Positions 26,592 through 35,728 of a stretch of DNA of 64,000 bases are shown piece by piece. The position numbers were made by a program, and so were the translations under genes. Source of the DNA: Microterricola viridarii. Its GTDB lineage: Bacteria > Actinomycetota > Actinomycetes > Actinomycetales > Microbacteriaceae. The stretch is taken from the NCBI RefSeq assembly GCF_001542775.1, contig NZ_CP014145.1, positions 62,001 to 126,000 on the forward strand. The letters are read 5' to 3'. The notes below the pieces were generated by a model. It was not told the DNA's origin, ran no database searches, and was given only the letters and a program-made list of their open reading frames with translations. Position 1 is the stretch's first letter. Each line of letters begins with the position of its first letter.

Positions 26592-27191
26592 GTGAGCGGA
26601 GTCGACCGGGCACGCATCGAGGCCGCCGTGAACGAGATCATTCTCGCGATCGGCGAGGATCCCGCCCGGCCGGGTCTGGCCAAGACGCCGACCCGCGTGG
26701 CCGACGCCTACGCGGAGTTCTTCGGTGGCCTGACACAGGACCCGCTGGCGCACCTGCGCGACTCGGTGCCGATCGGCACCGACGCGGACGGTTCCCCACA
26801 GACCAGCGACGTCGTGCTGCTGCGCGGCATCGACTTCCGCTCGGTATGTGAGCACCACCTGCTGCCCTTCGTCGGAGTCGTGCACATCGCCTACCTGCCG
26901 AGCGACCGCGTCGTCGGCCTCGGCAAGCTGCCGGCCCTCGTGGACACCCTCTCGGCGCGGCCGCAGCTCCAGGAGCGCTTGACCGAGGAGATCGCCGACG
27001 CGTTGCAGGAGGGGCTCGACCCCCGCGGCGTGCTCGTCGTGCTCGACGCGGTGCACCGCTGCGTCGTCGCCCGCGGCTCCCGCCAGGCCTCCAGCTCGAC
27101 CGTGACCATCGCCAGCCGCGGCAGCCTCGCCGAGCCCGTCGCACGGGCCGAGCTGATGGCGCTGATCGCATCGGGCGGGCACGGTGTCTGA
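26592..27191 (+). CDS. folE: GTP cyclohydrolase I
   Basis: 199 residues. First committed step of folate synthesis: GTP to 7,8-dihydroneopterin triphosphate. Motifs: LIxGIGED-like IILAIGEDPARPGLAKTPTR, the zinc site SVCEHHLLPFVGVVHIAYLP (Cys and two His), VVGLGKLPALVDTLSARPQL and HRCVVARG with the second Cys missing but the usual arginine context. GTG start 8 bases after ftsH. Its last bases overlap the folP start by 8 bases (GTGTCTGA), coupling translation. Confidence 0.96.
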   Translation: MSGVDRARIEAAVNEIILAIGEDPARPGLAKTPTRVADAYAEFFGGLTQDPLAHLRDSVPIGTDADGSPQTSDVVLLRGIDFRSVCEHHLLPFVGVVHIAYLPSDRVVGLGKLPALVDTLSARPQLQERLTEEIADALQEGLDPRGVLVVLDAVHRCVVARGSRQASSSTVTIASRGSLAEPVARAELMALIASGGHGV

Positions 27192-28059
27192 GCCAACGGC
27201 TCCCACACCGGCGTCTCCTGCTCAGTCCCTGTTCGACCGGGCGGATGCCGGCGGCGGCCCCCTCGTGATGGGCATCGTCAACGTCACCCCCGACTCGTTC
27301 AGCGATGGCGGGCGCTGGGCTGAACCGAGCGCGGCGTTGGCCCACGCCCGGCAGTTGGTGGCATCCGGCGCCGACATCATCGACGTCGGCGGCGAGTCGA
27401 CGAGGCCGGGCGCCGCTCGGGTCGACCCGAGCGAGGAGCAGGCCAGGGTCATTCCCGTGATCGCCGCCCTGGCCGGGGCCGGCATCGCCGTGAGCGTCGA
27501 CACCATGAACGCCGCGACGGCCAGCGCCGCAGCCGCGGCCGGCGCCACGATCATCAACGACGTCTCTGGCGGGCTGGCCGACCCCGGCATGGCGGATGCC
27601 GTTGCTGCGAGCGGGCTGCACTACATCGCGATGCACTGGCGCGCCCACTCGGCCACGATGCAGGATCTCGCCCACTACGGTGACGTGGTCGCCGAGGTGT
27701 GCGACGAGCTCGCCGGCCGGGTCGACGCACTGCTGGCCGCCGGTGTTGCCCCAGACAAGCTCGTGCTGGACCCCGGCCTCGGCTTCGCGAAGACCGCCGC
27801 GCACAACTGGGCGCTGCTCGGCAGGCTCGGCGAACTGCAGGCGCTCGGCTACCCCGTGCTGGTCGGTGCCTCCCGCAAGCGCTTCCTCGGCGAGCTTCTC
27901 GCCGACGGCGCCGCGACCGCGGAGCGCGACCTGCCGACGGCCGTGGTGAGCGTGCTCTCCGCCCAGCAGGGCGCATGGGCGCTGCGCGTGCACGACGTCG
28001 CCGGCACGCGCGTTGCCCTCGATGTGCTCGCTTCGTGGCAAGGTGGAGCACGTGCCTGA
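27184..28059 (+). CDS. folP: dihydropteroate synthase
   Basis: 291-residue TIM-barrel enzyme joining dihydropterin pyrophosphate and p-aminobenzoate; the target of sulfonamides. The pterin/pyrophosphate loop VMGIVNVTPDSFSDGG is at about residues 28-43, loop 2 DVGGESTRPGA at about 63-73, then SVDTMNAATASAAAAAG, IINDVSGG, LDPGLGFAKT and VLVGASRKRFLG. The GTG start overlaps folE by 8 bases and its stop overlaps folB by 8 bases, in both cases as GTGYCTGA. No resistance-type insertion is visible in loop 2. Confidence 0.96.
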   Translation: MSEPTAPTPASPAQSLFDRADAGGGPLVMGIVNVTPDSFSDGGRWAEPSAALAHARQLVASGADIIDVGGESTRPGAARVDPSEEQARVIPVIAALAGAGIAVSVDTMNAATASAAAAAGATIINDVSGGLADPGMADAVAASGLHYIAMHWRAHSATMQDLAHYGDVVAEVCDELAGRVDALLAAGVAPDKLVLDPGLGFAKTAAHNWALLGRLGELQALGYPVLVGASRKRFLGELLADGAATAERDLPTAVVSVLSAQQGAWALRVHDVAGTRVALDVLASWQGGARA

Positions 28060-28477
28060 TCTCAACGCGGTTCGAACGAGCCCTGAAACCCCAGCCGCCG
28101 CCGTGGATTGGGCGGCTCGCGACCACATCACCCTGACCGGGCTGCGCGTGCAGGCCCACCACGGCGTCTTCGACTTCGAGCGCGAGAACGGCCAGGCCTT
28201 CGTCGCCGACGTGACCGTGTGGCTCGACTTCGCCGCGGCCGCCGCCGGCGACGAGCTGGCCGCCACCATCCACTACGGCGAGCTCGCCGAGGAGGTCGCC
28301 GCCGCCGTGCAGCGCGACCCGGTCGACCTGATCGAGACGGTCGTCGAGCGCATCGCCGCAACCGTGCTCGCGCACCCTTCCGCCCAGCGCGTGCGGGTCA
28401 CGCTGCACAAGCCAGACGCACCGATCACGGTGCCCTTCGACGACGTTTCCGTCACGATCACCCGGGAGCGCCCATGA
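28052..28477 (+). CDS. folB: dihydroneopterin aldolase
   Basis: 141 residues from GTG at 28052, chosen for the AGGTGGAG site just upstream and the 8-base overlap; an ATG-type start 13 codons earlier is an unneeded extension. It makes 6-hydroxymethyl-dihydropterin from dihydroneopterin. Family motifs: ITLTGLRVQAHHGVFDFERE with the conserved HGV, QAFVADVTVWLDF, and the C-terminal VRVTLHKPDAPI with the catalytic Lys. The first 25 residues are an unaligned tail. Its stop overlaps folK by 4 bases (ATGA). Confidence 0.95.
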   Translation: MPDLNAVRTSPETPAAAVDWAARDHITLTGLRVQAHHGVFDFERENGQAFVADVTVWLDFAAAAAGDELAATIHYGELAEEVAAAVQRDPVDLIETVVERIAATVLAHPSAQRVRVTLHKPDAPITVPFDDVSVTITRERP

Positions 28478-28995
28478 GCACCGCCGACCAGTCCATGCAG
28501 CCGGCCGTCATCGCCCTCGGCGCCAACCTCGGCGACCGCGACGAGACGCTGAGCGAGGCTGTCGTGGCCATTGCGGACCTGCCCGGCGTCGAACTCACCG
28601 GTGTCTCGGCCTTGATCGAGACGCCGGCGCTCAAGCCGCACGGCATCGACCATGAGGCCCCCGCCTACCTCAACGGCGTCGTGACGGTGCTCACCAGCCT
28701 GGCGCCGCACGCCTTGCTCGACGCCCTCAACGCCATCGAGCGCGCGCACGGCCGGGAGCGCACGGAGCACTGGGGCGACCGTACCCTCGACCTCGACCTG
28801 ATCAGCTACGGCGAGCTGCAGCAGAGCGACGACCGCCTCACCCTGCCGCACCCGCGTGCCGCAGAGCGCGACTTCGTGCTGGTGCCCTGGCTGGAGCTCG
28901 ACCCCGACGCCTCCCTGCCCGGTCTCGGCCGGGTCGACGCGCTGCCCGCCTCCCAGCCCGACGGGCCAGTGGCCGGCTCCGGGGCGCAGAGATGA
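28474..28995 (+). CDS. folK: 2-amino-4-hydroxy-6-hydroxymethyldihydropteridine diphosphokinase
   Basis: 173 residues. It transfers pyrophosphate from ATP to the pterin alcohol, providing the folP substrate. VIALGANLGDRDETL opens the protein (GANLGD motif), ALNAIERAHGRERTEHWGDR carries the substrate-binding region, LDLDLISYGELQ the metal-binding DxD, and LPHPRAAERDFVLVPWLELD the C-terminal signature. ATGA overlaps both with folB and with the DUF3180 gene. The longer open frame to the left is a shadow of folB. Confidence 0.96.
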   Translation: MSTADQSMQPAVIALGANLGDRDETLSEAVVAIADLPGVELTGVSALIETPALKPHGIDHEAPAYLNGVVTVLTSLAPHALLDALNAIERAHGRERTEHWGDRTLDLDLISYGELQQSDDRLTLPHPRAAERDFVLVPWLELDPDASLPGLGRVDALPASQPDGPVAGSGAQR

Positions 28996-29471
28996 AGCGC
29001 ACCGCCCCCGTGACGCTGGTGCTGCTTGCGCTCGGCGGCACCGCGGTTGCTTTTCTGGCCGAACTGGCGATCGCCGCATCCGGCCGCCCGATCATTGTGC
29101 CGCCGCTCTCGCTGGCTCTGACCCTCGTAGCCCTCGGCGTGGTCGTCGTGGCATTGGCCTGGCCGATCCGCCGGGCCGTCAAGGCGAAGGTCCGCACGCA
29201 CGTCGACCCGTTCCGGGCGCTGCGCGTCGCCGTGCTGGCCAAGGCGTCCAGCCTCTCGGGTGCGCTGCTCGGCGGGGTGGGGCTCGGGCTGCTCCTCTAC
29301 CTGTTCAGCAGGCAGGCGGTACCGGCCGCCGCCGTGCTCTGGATGGCGATCGCCACCGCCGCCGGTGGCATCGTGCTGCTCATCGCCGGGCTCATTGCGG
29401 AGCACTTCTGCACGCTGCCGCCCGACGACACCGCGCCGGACACGGAGACCGCTCCCGGCTCCCATGTCTGA
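28992..29471 (+). CDS. DUF3180 family membrane protein
   Basis: 159 residues with four hydrophobic segments (about 6-28, 38-58, 84-108, 115-137) and a short acidic, Thr-rich tail. The two helix pairs around PIRRAVKAKVRTHVDPFRAL, a cytoplasmic basic loop, are typical of DUF3180, which is nearly always found after folK in Actinobacteria. Function unknown. ATGA overlap with folK; 8-base overlap (ATGTCTGA) with the following PH-domain gene. Its fixed position suggests a housekeeping envelope role, but nothing in it indicates a reaction. Confidence 0.88.
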   Translation: MKRTAPVTLVLLALGGTAVAFLAELAIAASGRPIIVPPLSLALTLVALGVVVVALAWPIRRAVKAKVRTHVDPFRALRVAVLAKASSLSGALLGGVGLGLLLYLFSRQAVPAAAVLWMAIATAAGGIVLLIAGLIAEHFCTLPPDDTAPDTETAPGSHV

Positions 29472-30120
29472 GTTCACCGCGAGAGACGCCATGATTGAGC
29501 GCATGAGTGAGCCCCTGAATGAGCGCATGTCTGAGTCGACGCCTGAGCCGGCATCTGAGCCGCGATTCGAGTCGACGGCTGAGCCGACGGTGGATGCCGC
29601 GCACTCGGCCGGCACTCAGAAGCCCGCAGCGGGGCCGGGCCGCCTCGACGTCGGCGACCCCACCGTCTGGCACCGCGTCTCGCCGAAGTACCTCGTCGTC
29701 GAGGTCGTCGGCACGCTGATCGGCGGGCTGCTGTTCTGCGCCGGAGCCGCCGCCGTGTGGCTCCTCGGCGAGCAGCAGTGGGCGCTCTGGGTGCTCATCG
29801 CGCTCATCGTGATCTTCCTCGTCTCGATCGTGATCGAGCCGCGCCGGGTGCGCTCCATCGGCTACCAGCTGCGCGGCGACGACCTGCTGTTTCGCCGCGG
29901 CATCATGTTCCAGCGTTTCGTCTCCGTGCCGTACGGCCGGATGCAGCTCGTCGACATCACCCGGAGCCCCATCGCCCGGGCGCTCGGCCTGGCCGAGCTC
30001 AAGTTCGTGACGGCAGCCGCCGCGACGGGCGTCGTGATCCCCGGCCTGCCGTTGGAGGAGGCGGAGCAGCTGCGCGACCGTTTGGTCGCGCTGGCTGAGA
30101 GCCGCCGGGCCGGGCTGTGA
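29464..30120 (+). CDS. membrane protein with bacterial PH domain (bPH2), short form
   Basis: 218 residues. A low-complexity acidic N-terminus (MSEPLNERMSESTPEPAS and similar, about residues 1-58) precedes two transmembrane helices (about 78-118) and a bPH2 domain (RSIGYQLRGDDLLFRRGIMF to about 214). The motif RFVSVPYGRMQLVDITRSP is characteristic of the YdbS/YdbT family. Start at 29464 by overlap with DUF3180; ATGs at 29491, 29503 and 29527 are also in frame, so the length of the disordered tail is uncertain. It pairs with the following larger bPH2 protein, as YdbS/YdbT do in Bacillus. Function unproven. Confidence 0.87.
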   Translation: MSEFTARDAMIERMSEPLNERMSESTPEPASEPRFESTAEPTVDAAHSAGTQKPAAGPGRLDVGDPTVWHRVSPKYLVVEVVGTLIGGLLFCAGAAAVWLLGEQQWALWVLIALIVIFLVSIVIEPRRVRSIGYQLRGDDLLFRRGIMFQRFVSVPYGRMQLVDITRSPIARALGLAELKFVTAAAATGVVIPGLPLEEAEQLRDRLVALAESRRAGL

Positions 30121-31889
30121 GCATGACTCAGGGCCCGCCGCAGGACCCGCTGCAGAATATCCCGGCGCAGGAACCGATCCAGAGCCCCGCGCGTGGGGCG
30201 GGGCCGAGCGTCGAGACGAGCCTGGCCGACGGCGAATGGCACCGCCTGCACCCGGCGACGCCGCTGTTCAAGGGCGGCGTCGCGCTGATCGCCATCACCG
30301 GCATCGTGATCGCCAACCTGCGCGAGCGCCTGGTTGAGCTGTTCTTCCACGTGCCCAGCTACGGCGGCGACCCGCTGGATGAGATCTACAACCGCGGCAT
30401 GGTCGGCTGGGCGCTGCTCGCCGTGCTCGGCGTGCTGCTGCTCGTGATGGCCGGCTTCTACCTGTCCTGGCGGATGCACAGCTTCCGGGTGACGCCGGAG
30501 GCCGTCGAGGTGCGCAGCGGAATCCTGTTCCGCACGAACCGCAAGGCACGCCTGGACCGGATCCAGGGCGTCAACATCAACCGCCCGCTGCTGCCACGCA
30601 TCTTCGGCGCCGCCAAGCTCGAGGTCGGCGTCGCCGGCCAGGACGGCAACGTGCAGCTGGCCTACCTGGGCTCCGGCCACACCGACGCGCTGCGCCGCGA
30701 CATCCTGCGGCTCGCCTCCGGTGCGCGGCAGGGTGCGGGGGCCGGCGCGGTTGCCGGGGCCGTCGAGCCGGTCTCTGTTCCGGATGCCGCCGCGCTGCCG
30801 CCGGGTGCTGACGCCGAGGCGGGAACCACCGGCGGGCACCGCTTCGCGGCATCCGTCGGCGCCATCGTCACTCAGCGCGCCACCGAGTTCCTCGCGCCGG
30901 AGCTGGACCCGGATGCCGCTCCGCCGGAGTCGGTCGTGCATATCCCGCCGCTGCGCCTGATCGCGTCGATCGTGGTCAGCGGGTTCAGCGTGGTGCTGGT
31001 CGCGCTGATGGTCGTGGTGCCGATCGGCATCGTGAACCAGCAGTACTGGTTGATCTTCACCATCATCCCGGCGCTGATCGGTGCCGCCAGCTTCTACATC
31101 AACCGTTTCACCAAGGGGCTGCGGTACACGATTGCCGGAACCCCGGACGGCGTGCGCGTCGGCTACGGGCTGCTCTCCACCAGCAACGAGACGATCCCGC
31201 CCGGACGCGTGCACGCGATCGCCGTCACGCAGCCGCTGCTTTGGAGGCCGTTCGGCTGGTGGACGATTCGCATCAACACCGCCGGGCACTCCACCCAGAA
31301 CGGGCAGAACGCCTCGAACACCACAGTGCTGCCCGTTGGTCGTCTCGACGACGTGGAGCGCGTGCTCGCCCTCCTGCTGCCGGGCTCTGGACTGATGCCC
31401 GAGCTGGCGGCCGCCACAGCCCCCGAGCCGGCATTCTCGCCCGAGGGCATGTCTGGGCCGGTGCCGGTCGCCCCCGCGGCGGCGTCTCCCTCGCTGATCG
31501 AGCGCGGACTCACGTCCAAGGGTGGTGCGGACGGCTACAGCAACGCCCCGCGCCGGGCCGCCTGGTTGCGGCCGTTCTCGTGGCGCCGCACCGGATTCGC
31601 GCTCACCCCGAACACGGTGCTTCTGCGCCGCGGCGTCATCGCCCGCGAGCTCACCCTCGTGCCCTTCGCCCGCGTGCAGAGCGTCGGGCTCTCCCAGGGG
31701 CCGATCCAGCGCCGCCTCGATTTGAGCGGTGTGCAGCTGCACACCGTCGCCGGGCCGGTCTCCGCCCGACTCAGTGTGATCGATACGCGCGTCTGCGCCG
31801 AACTCTTCGAACAGCTGGCCGGCGGCGCCGTGGCATCCGCCGCCAGCGATACCAGCCACCACTGGGGCACCCCACAGGAGGCATTCTGA
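30117..31889 (+). CDS. membrane protein with bacterial PH domains (YdbT-like), long form
   Basis: 590 residues with repeated bPH2 domains: the first around FRVTPEAVEVRSGILFRTNR and LDRIQGVNINRPLLPRIFGA, the second around YTIAGTPDGVRVGYGLLSTS, the third around FALTPNTVLLRRGVIARELT and VPFARVQSVGLSQGP. Each is preceded by a pair of transmembrane helices, and an Ala/Pro-rich linker separates the last. GTG start overlapping the previous stop (GTGA); ATG two codons later is possible. It likely forms a membrane complex with the short form. A role in membrane stress or lantibiotic-type resistance is reported for the family in Bacillus and is not shown here. Confidence 0.88.
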   Translation: MSMTQGPPQDPLQNIPAQEPIQSPARGAGPSVETSLADGEWHRLHPATPLFKGGVALIAITGIVIANLRERLVELFFHVPSYGGDPLDEIYNRGMVGWALLAVLGVLLLVMAGFYLSWRMHSFRVTPEAVEVRSGILFRTNRKARLDRIQGVNINRPLLPRIFGAAKLEVGVAGQDGNVQLAYLGSGHTDALRRDILRLASGARQGAGAGAVAGAVEPVSVPDAAALPPGADAEAGTTGGHRFAASVGAIVTQRATEFLAPELDPDAAPPESVVHIPPLRLIASIVVSGFSVVLVALMVVVPIGIVNQQYWLIFTIIPALIGAASFYINRFTKGLRYTIAGTPDGVRVGYGLLSTSNETIPPGRVHAIAVTQPLLWRPFGWWTIRINTAGHSTQNGQNASNTTVLPVGRLDDVERVLALLLPGSGLMPELAAATAPEPAFSPEGMSGPVPVAPAAASPSLIERGLTSKGGADGYSNAPRRAAWLRPFSWRRTGFALTPNTVLLRRGVIARELTLVPFARVQSVGLSQGPIQRRLDLSGVQLHTVAGPVSARLSVIDTRVCAELFEQLAGGAVASAASDTSHHWGTPQEAF

Positions 31890-32659
31890 TGACCGGACAA
31901 CGGGCGGGCCGACTCGGCGTCGGCATTGTCGGCGCCGGCAACGTCGGGCCGATCCTCGGCGCGGCGCTGGCCGGGGCCGGGCACGCGATCGTGGGCATCT
32001 CGGCGATCTCGGCCGAGAGCCGGGAGCGGGCGGAGACGATCCTGCCCGGGGCGCCGATCCTCGACGTCGACGTGCTCGTCGAGCGCAGCGAACTCGTGAT
32101 CTTGGCTGTGCCGGATGCCGAGCTCGAACCCCTCGTTGCCGGCCTCGCCGCCCGCGGCGCCTGGCAGCCGGGGCAGCTCGTGCTGCACACCTCGGCGCGC
32201 CACGGCATCGGCGTGCTGCGGCCGGCCCTCATCGCCGGAGCGATCCCGCTCGCCGTGCACCCGGCCATGACGTTCACCGGCACCAGCCTCGACCTTGCCC
32301 GCTTGGCCGGCACCTGGTTCGCGGTGACCGCTCCCGGCCCGGTGCTGCCGATCGGGCAGGCGCTCGTCGTCGAGATGGGCGGTGAGCCGCTCGTCGTTGC
32401 CGAGGCGGACCGGGCCGGCTACGCCGAGGCCATCGACACTGCCGTCTCGTTCTCGACCGCCATCGTCGAACAGGCTGCCGGGCTCTTGGCCGGGATCGGC
32501 GTGGAGTCGCCCGGAGCCGTGCTGGCGCCGCTGGTGCGTTCGGCCGTCGAGAAGGCGCTTGCCCAGAGCGGCGGCGCCGAGCCGTCCCGCGAGCTGCTCG
32601 ACGAGGCCCTCCGGGACAACCAGTACTACGACAACGACGACCCAGAGGAGCAGGCGTGA
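31889..32659 (+). CDS. DUF2520/Rossmann-like NAD(P)-binding protein
   Basis: 256 residues. N-terminal Rossmann fold with GIVGAGNVGPILGAALAGAG; then a DUF2520-type C-terminal helical domain. VDVLVERSELVILAVPDAEL, LVLHTSARHGIGVLRP and PLAVHPAMTFTG are the family blocks (His-Pro-Ala-Met-x-F). It is distantly related to ketopantoate reductase and pyrroline-carboxylate reductase; position directly before panC suggests a link to pantothenate synthesis (ketopantoate reduction), but that is inference. One-base overlap upstream (TGATG), GTGA overlap with panC. Confidence 0.87.
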   Translation: MTGQRAGRLGVGIVGAGNVGPILGAALAGAGHAIVGISAISAESRERAETILPGAPILDVDVLVERSELVILAVPDAELEPLVAGLAARGAWQPGQLVLHTSARHGIGVLRPALIAGAIPLAVHPAMTFTGTSLDLARLAGTWFAVTAPGPVLPIGQALVVEMGGEPLVVAEADRAGYAEAIDTAVSFSTAIVEQAAGLLAGIGVESPGAVLAPLVRSAVEKALAQSGGAEPSRELLDEALRDNQYYDNDDPEEQA

Positions 32660-33510
32660 GCGCCCCGCAGCTGTTGACCACCATCCGCGCCACCCGCGCG
32701 GCGCTTGAGCGGAAGCGGGCGGGGGGATTGACCGTCGCATTCGTGCCCACGATGGGCGCACTGCACGAGGGGCACCTCAGCCTCGTGCGCCGGGCGCGCG
32801 AGCTGGCCGACACGGTCGTCGTGTCGATCTTCGTCAACCCGCTGCAGTTCGGCGCGGGTGAGGACCTCGACGCCTACCCGCGCACGCTGGACGCCGACAT
32901 CGAGGCGCTCGCTGCCGAAGGCGTCGACTTCGTCTTCGCCCCGACCGCGCGCGAGATGTACCCGGCGGGCGCCAGCTCGACGATGGTCACCGCAGGCCAC
33001 ATCGGCACCCTGCTGGAGGGCGCGACCCGGCCCGGTCACTTCGACGGCATGCTGACCGTCGTGGCGAAGCTGTTCAACATCGTGAACCCGGACGTGGCAC
33101 TGTTCGGCCAGAAGGACGCCCAGCAGGTGTTCCTCGTGCGCCGCATGGTCGCCGACCTCAACCTGCCGCTCGACCTCGAGATCGTGCCGACCGTGCGTGA
33201 GGCCGACGGGCTCGCCCTCTCCAGCCGCAACCGCTTCCTCGACGAGGGCGCGCGACAGGCAGCCCTGGCGCTGAGCGCGGCCCTGCAGGCGGCGGATGCC
33301 GCGGCCGGCGACGGACTCGTCGAGCTGCTGGCCGAGGCGACGGCGAGCTTCGGCGACCACGACGCCGTGACGCTCGACTACCTGGTCGTCGTCGACCCGG
33401 CCACGTTCCTGCCGGTGGACGAGCACTTCCGCGGCCGGGCCATTGCCCTCGTCGCGGCGCGGGTCGGCGCCACCCGCCTGATCGACAACGCCAGCATCAC
33501 GATCGGCTGA
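32656..33510 (+). CDS. panC: pantothenate synthetase (pantoate-beta-alanine ligase)
   Basis: 284 residues. Condenses pantoate and beta-alanine with ATP in coenzyme A synthesis. Class I tRNA-synthetase-like fold: VPTMGALHEGHLSLVRRA (HxGH motif, about 32-49), FVNPLQFGAGEDLDAYPR, GATRPGHFDGMLTVVAKLFN, FGQKDAQQVFLVRRM (the KMSKS-like lysine region is further on in ALSSRNRFL). GTG start overlaps the DUF2520 stop (GTGA). It ends the ftsH-fol-pan transcript; a 224-base gap follows before lysS. Confidence 0.96.
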   Translation: MSAPQLLTTIRATRAALERKRAGGLTVAFVPTMGALHEGHLSLVRRARELADTVVVSIFVNPLQFGAGEDLDAYPRTLDADIEALAAEGVDFVFAPTAREMYPAGASSTMVTAGHIGTLLEGATRPGHFDGMLTVVAKLFNIVNPDVALFGQKDAQQVFLVRRMVADLNLPLDLEIVPTVREADGLALSSRNRFLDEGARQAALALSAALQAADAAAGDGLVELLAEATASFGDHDAVTLDYLVVVDPATFLPVDEHFRGRAIALVAARVGATRLIDNASITIG

Positions 33511-33599
33511 CCACCCGCGCCTCCCGTGCCGCGAGAGTGCAGCGCCGGCGCAGGTGGCTTCGGTCGCTGGCGCTCCCTCGAGCCAACGGGGAGGGGAGC

Positions 33600-33615
33600 G
33601 GCTCAACCAGCGGGA
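33600..33615. repeat. isolated fragment of the dispersed repeat family
   Basis: GGCTCAACCAGCGGGA here is a 16-base exact match to part of the repeat copy at 23752-23767. It lies in the gap between panC and lysS and has no partner nearby. Confidence 0.7.
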
Positions 33616-33734
33616 GGACAGCCGCCGGCGCCTCGAAAGCCGCCGGGCAGATGCCCAGTTCGCGCCCGGTACTCTTGATGTTGCGTGTGTATACGTCTTG
33701 ATACCCGCATCCAGCCTCAGTTCACGGAGAAGAC

Positions 33735-35261
33735 ATGGCCGACGCCCCCACCGAGCCCACCGCCGAAGAGATCGCTGCAGAGCAGAACGAGATCTCCGAG
33801 CAGAAGGCCGTGCGACTGGCCAAGCGTGAGCGGCTCATCGCAGCCGCGGCAGATCTCGGCGGTGGCGCCTACCCGGTGAGCGTTCCCGTCACCACCACGA
33901 TCCCCGAGTTGCGCGCACGCTTCGGCGACCTCGAGCCCGACACCGCCACCGGCGAGATCGTCGGCATCGCCGGCCGCATCATGTACCTGCGCAACACCGG
34001 CAAGCTCTGCTTCGCCACCCTGCAGGCCGGCGACGGCAGCCGCATCCAGGCCATGGTCAGCCTCGCCGAGGTCGGCGAGGAGAGCCTGGCCGAGTGGAAG
34101 GACCTGGTCGACCTGGGCGACCACGTGTTCGTGCACGGTGAGGTCATCGCCAGCCGCCGTGGCGAGCTGTCGATCATGGCCGACAGCTGGCAGATCGCGT
34201 CCAAGACGCTGCTGCCGATGCCGAACCTGCACAACGACTTGAGCGAAGAGAACCGCGTGCGCAGCCGCTACCTCGACCTGATCGCGCGCGAGCAGGCCCG
34301 CACCAACGTCATCGCCAGGGCCAAGGCCGTCGCCAGCCTGCGCCGCACCTTCGACGAGCTCGGCTTCATCGAGGTCGAGACCCCCATGTTGCAGGTCATG
34401 CACGGTGGGGCATCCGCCCGGCCGTTCGTCACGCACTCCAACGCCTTCGACACCGAGCTGTTCCTGCGCATCGCGCCGGAGCTCTACCTCAAGCGCGCCG
34501 TCGTCGGCGGCATCGACCACGTGTTCGAGATCAACCGCAACTTCCGCAACGAGGGCGCCGACTCCACGCACAGCCCCGAGTTCGCGATGCTCGAGGCCTA
34601 CCAGGGCTACGGCGACTACAACTCGATCGCCGACCTCACCCAGAAGCTGATCCAGGATGCAGCCACCTCCATCGCGGGCGGCCACGTCGTGACCTGGGCC
34701 GACGGCACCGAGTTCGACCTCGGCGGCCAGTGGGACCGCATCTCGATGTACGACAGCCTGAATGCGGCCGCCGGCACCAGCTTCACGCCGGAGACCCCGC
34801 TCGCCGAGCTCAAGGCGCTCGCCGAGCGCGAGGGCATCGAGATCGACCACCCGATCCACGGCAAGTACGTCGAAGAGCTCTGGGAGCACTTCGTCAAGGG
34901 CGGCCTCGTGCGCCCCACGTTCGTGATGGACTTCCCCGTCGACACCAGCCCCCTGGTGCGCGGCCACCGCTCCATTGCGGGCGTCGTCGAGAAGTGGGAC
35001 CTCTACATCCGCGGCTTCGAGCTGGCCACCGGCTACTCCGAGCTCGTCGACCCTGTCATCCAGCGCGAGCGCTTCGTCGAGCAGGCCACGCTGGCTGCCG
35101 GCGGCGACCCGGAGGCGATGCGCCTGGACGAGGAGTTCCTGCGGGCCCTCGAGTTCGGCATGCCGCCGACCGGTGGCATGGGCATGGGCATCGATCGCCT
35201 GCTGATGGCCCTCACCGGCCTCGGCATCCGCGAGACGATCCTGTTCCCGCTGGTCAAGTAG
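33735..35261 (+). CDS. lysS: lysyl-tRNA synthetase (class II)
   Basis: 508 residues. An N-terminal OB-fold anticodon-binding domain (about 60-160; [18 protein letters not shown]) precedes the class II catalytic core: motif 1 region [10 protein letters not shown], motif 2 [20 protein letters not shown], motif 3 [20 protein letters not shown]. Lysine/ATP contacts appear in the usual places. The first 30 residues are a charged extension. ATG preceded by CGGAGAAG. It attaches lysine to tRNA-Lys; cytosolic. Own promoter region upstream (33511-33734). Confidence 0.97.
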   Translation: MADAPTEPTAEEIAAEQNEISEQKAVRLAKRERLIAAAADLGGGAYPVSVPVTTTIPELRARFGDLEPDTATGEIVGIAGRIMYLRNTGKLCFATLQAGDGSRIQAMVSLAEVGEESLAEWKDLVDLGDHVFVHGEVIASRRGELSIMADSWQIASKTLLPMPNLHNDLSEENRVRSRYLDLIAREQARTNVIARAKAVASLRRTFDELGFIEVETPMLQVMHGGASARPFVTHSNAFDTELFLRIAPELYLKRAVVGGIDHVFEINRNFRNEGADSTHSPEFAMLEAYQGYGDYNSIADLTQKLIQDAATSIAGGHVVTWADGTEFDLGGQWDRISMYDSLNAAAGTSFTPETPLAELKALAEREGIEIDHPIHGKYVEELWEHFVKGGLVRPTFVMDFPVDTSPLVRGHRSIAGVVEKWDLYIRGFELATGYSELVDPVIQRERFVEQATLAAGGDPEAMRLDEEFLRALEFGMPPTGGMGMGIDRLLMALTGLGIRETILFPLVK

Positions 35262-35297
35262 TTCCCGCACAACACATCAACGGAGCAAAGGCGCACC

Positions 35298-35453
35298 ATG
35301 GATAACGAGTTCCTGCCCAAGAGCGAGACGGACCCGCCGAAGGACCCCAAGCGGGTGTCCAACAACCGGCTCGCCTTCTGGATCATCGGCGGCGGCATCG
35401 GCCTGTACATGGTCGGTAGCGGCGTCTGGGGCATCATCACAGGTGGATCCTGA
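35298..35453 (+). CDS. small single-pass membrane protein (51 residues)
   Basis: Starts [19 protein letters not shown] and ends with one transmembrane helix of the form [23 protein letters not shown] has a GGAGCAAAGG site. It follows lysS by 36 bases and ends just before a hairpin, so it is probably the last gene of the lysS transcript. Function unknown; small proteins of this look occur beside lysS in related genomes as far as I recall. Confidence 0.65.
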   Translation: MDNEFLPKSETDPPKDPKRVSNNRLAFWIIGGGIGLYMVGSGVWGIITGGS

Positions 35454-35455
35454 TG

Positions 35456-35498
35456 TGAGTGGGCGGATGCCGGAGAAACCGGCTTCCGCCCCCACTCA
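35456..35498 (+). terminator. hairpin after the lysS transcript
   Basis: TGAGTGGGCGGATGCCGG folds onto the complementary sequence 79-98 of this hundred (35479-35498) with one small bulge and an AGAAA loop. No T run, so termination is probable, not certain. Confidence 0.55.
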
Positions 35499-35545
35499 GC
35501 GTGGGGAACCACGCCGGCACAAAAGCAACGTATTCTGGAGTGGCT

Positions 35546-35722
35546 ATGGATAACTTTTGGGTGAACGCGATCTTCTCGATTGTTCCGACGCTGCTGGTCG
35601 GAGCCATCTTCTGGCTCGTCATGCGCTCGATCATCCGGATGGACCGCACCGAACGCAAGGTGTACGCCCGCATCGAGTCAGAAGAGCGCGCGCGTCTGGG
35701 CCTCGACCACCCGGCCCGGTAG
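35546..35722 (+). CDS. conserved small membrane protein (58 residues)
   Basis: MDNFWVNAIFSIVPTLLVGA begins a single transmembrane helix, followed by RMDRTERKVYARIESEERAR, a charged cytoplasmic helix. ATG has a GGAG site 7 bases upstream; the longer open frame overlaps the preceding hairpin. Seven bases separate it from the cardiolipin synthase gene, so the two are likely cotranscribed. Function unknown. Confidence 0.75.
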   Translation: MDNFWVNAIFSIVPTLLVGAIFWLVMRSIIRMDRTERKVYARIESEERARLGLDHPAR

Positions 35723-35728
35723 CGCTCA

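Noticed and set aside
24493..26613. 706-codon minus-strand frame over ftsH
   Set aside because: Antisense shadow of ftsH; sequence is low in complexity and typical of GC-rich shadows.
30117..31889. Phage or plasmid origin in the PH-domain region
   Set aside because: The unusual amino acid composition is explained by low-complexity linkers; gene order matches the conserved fol-pan block.
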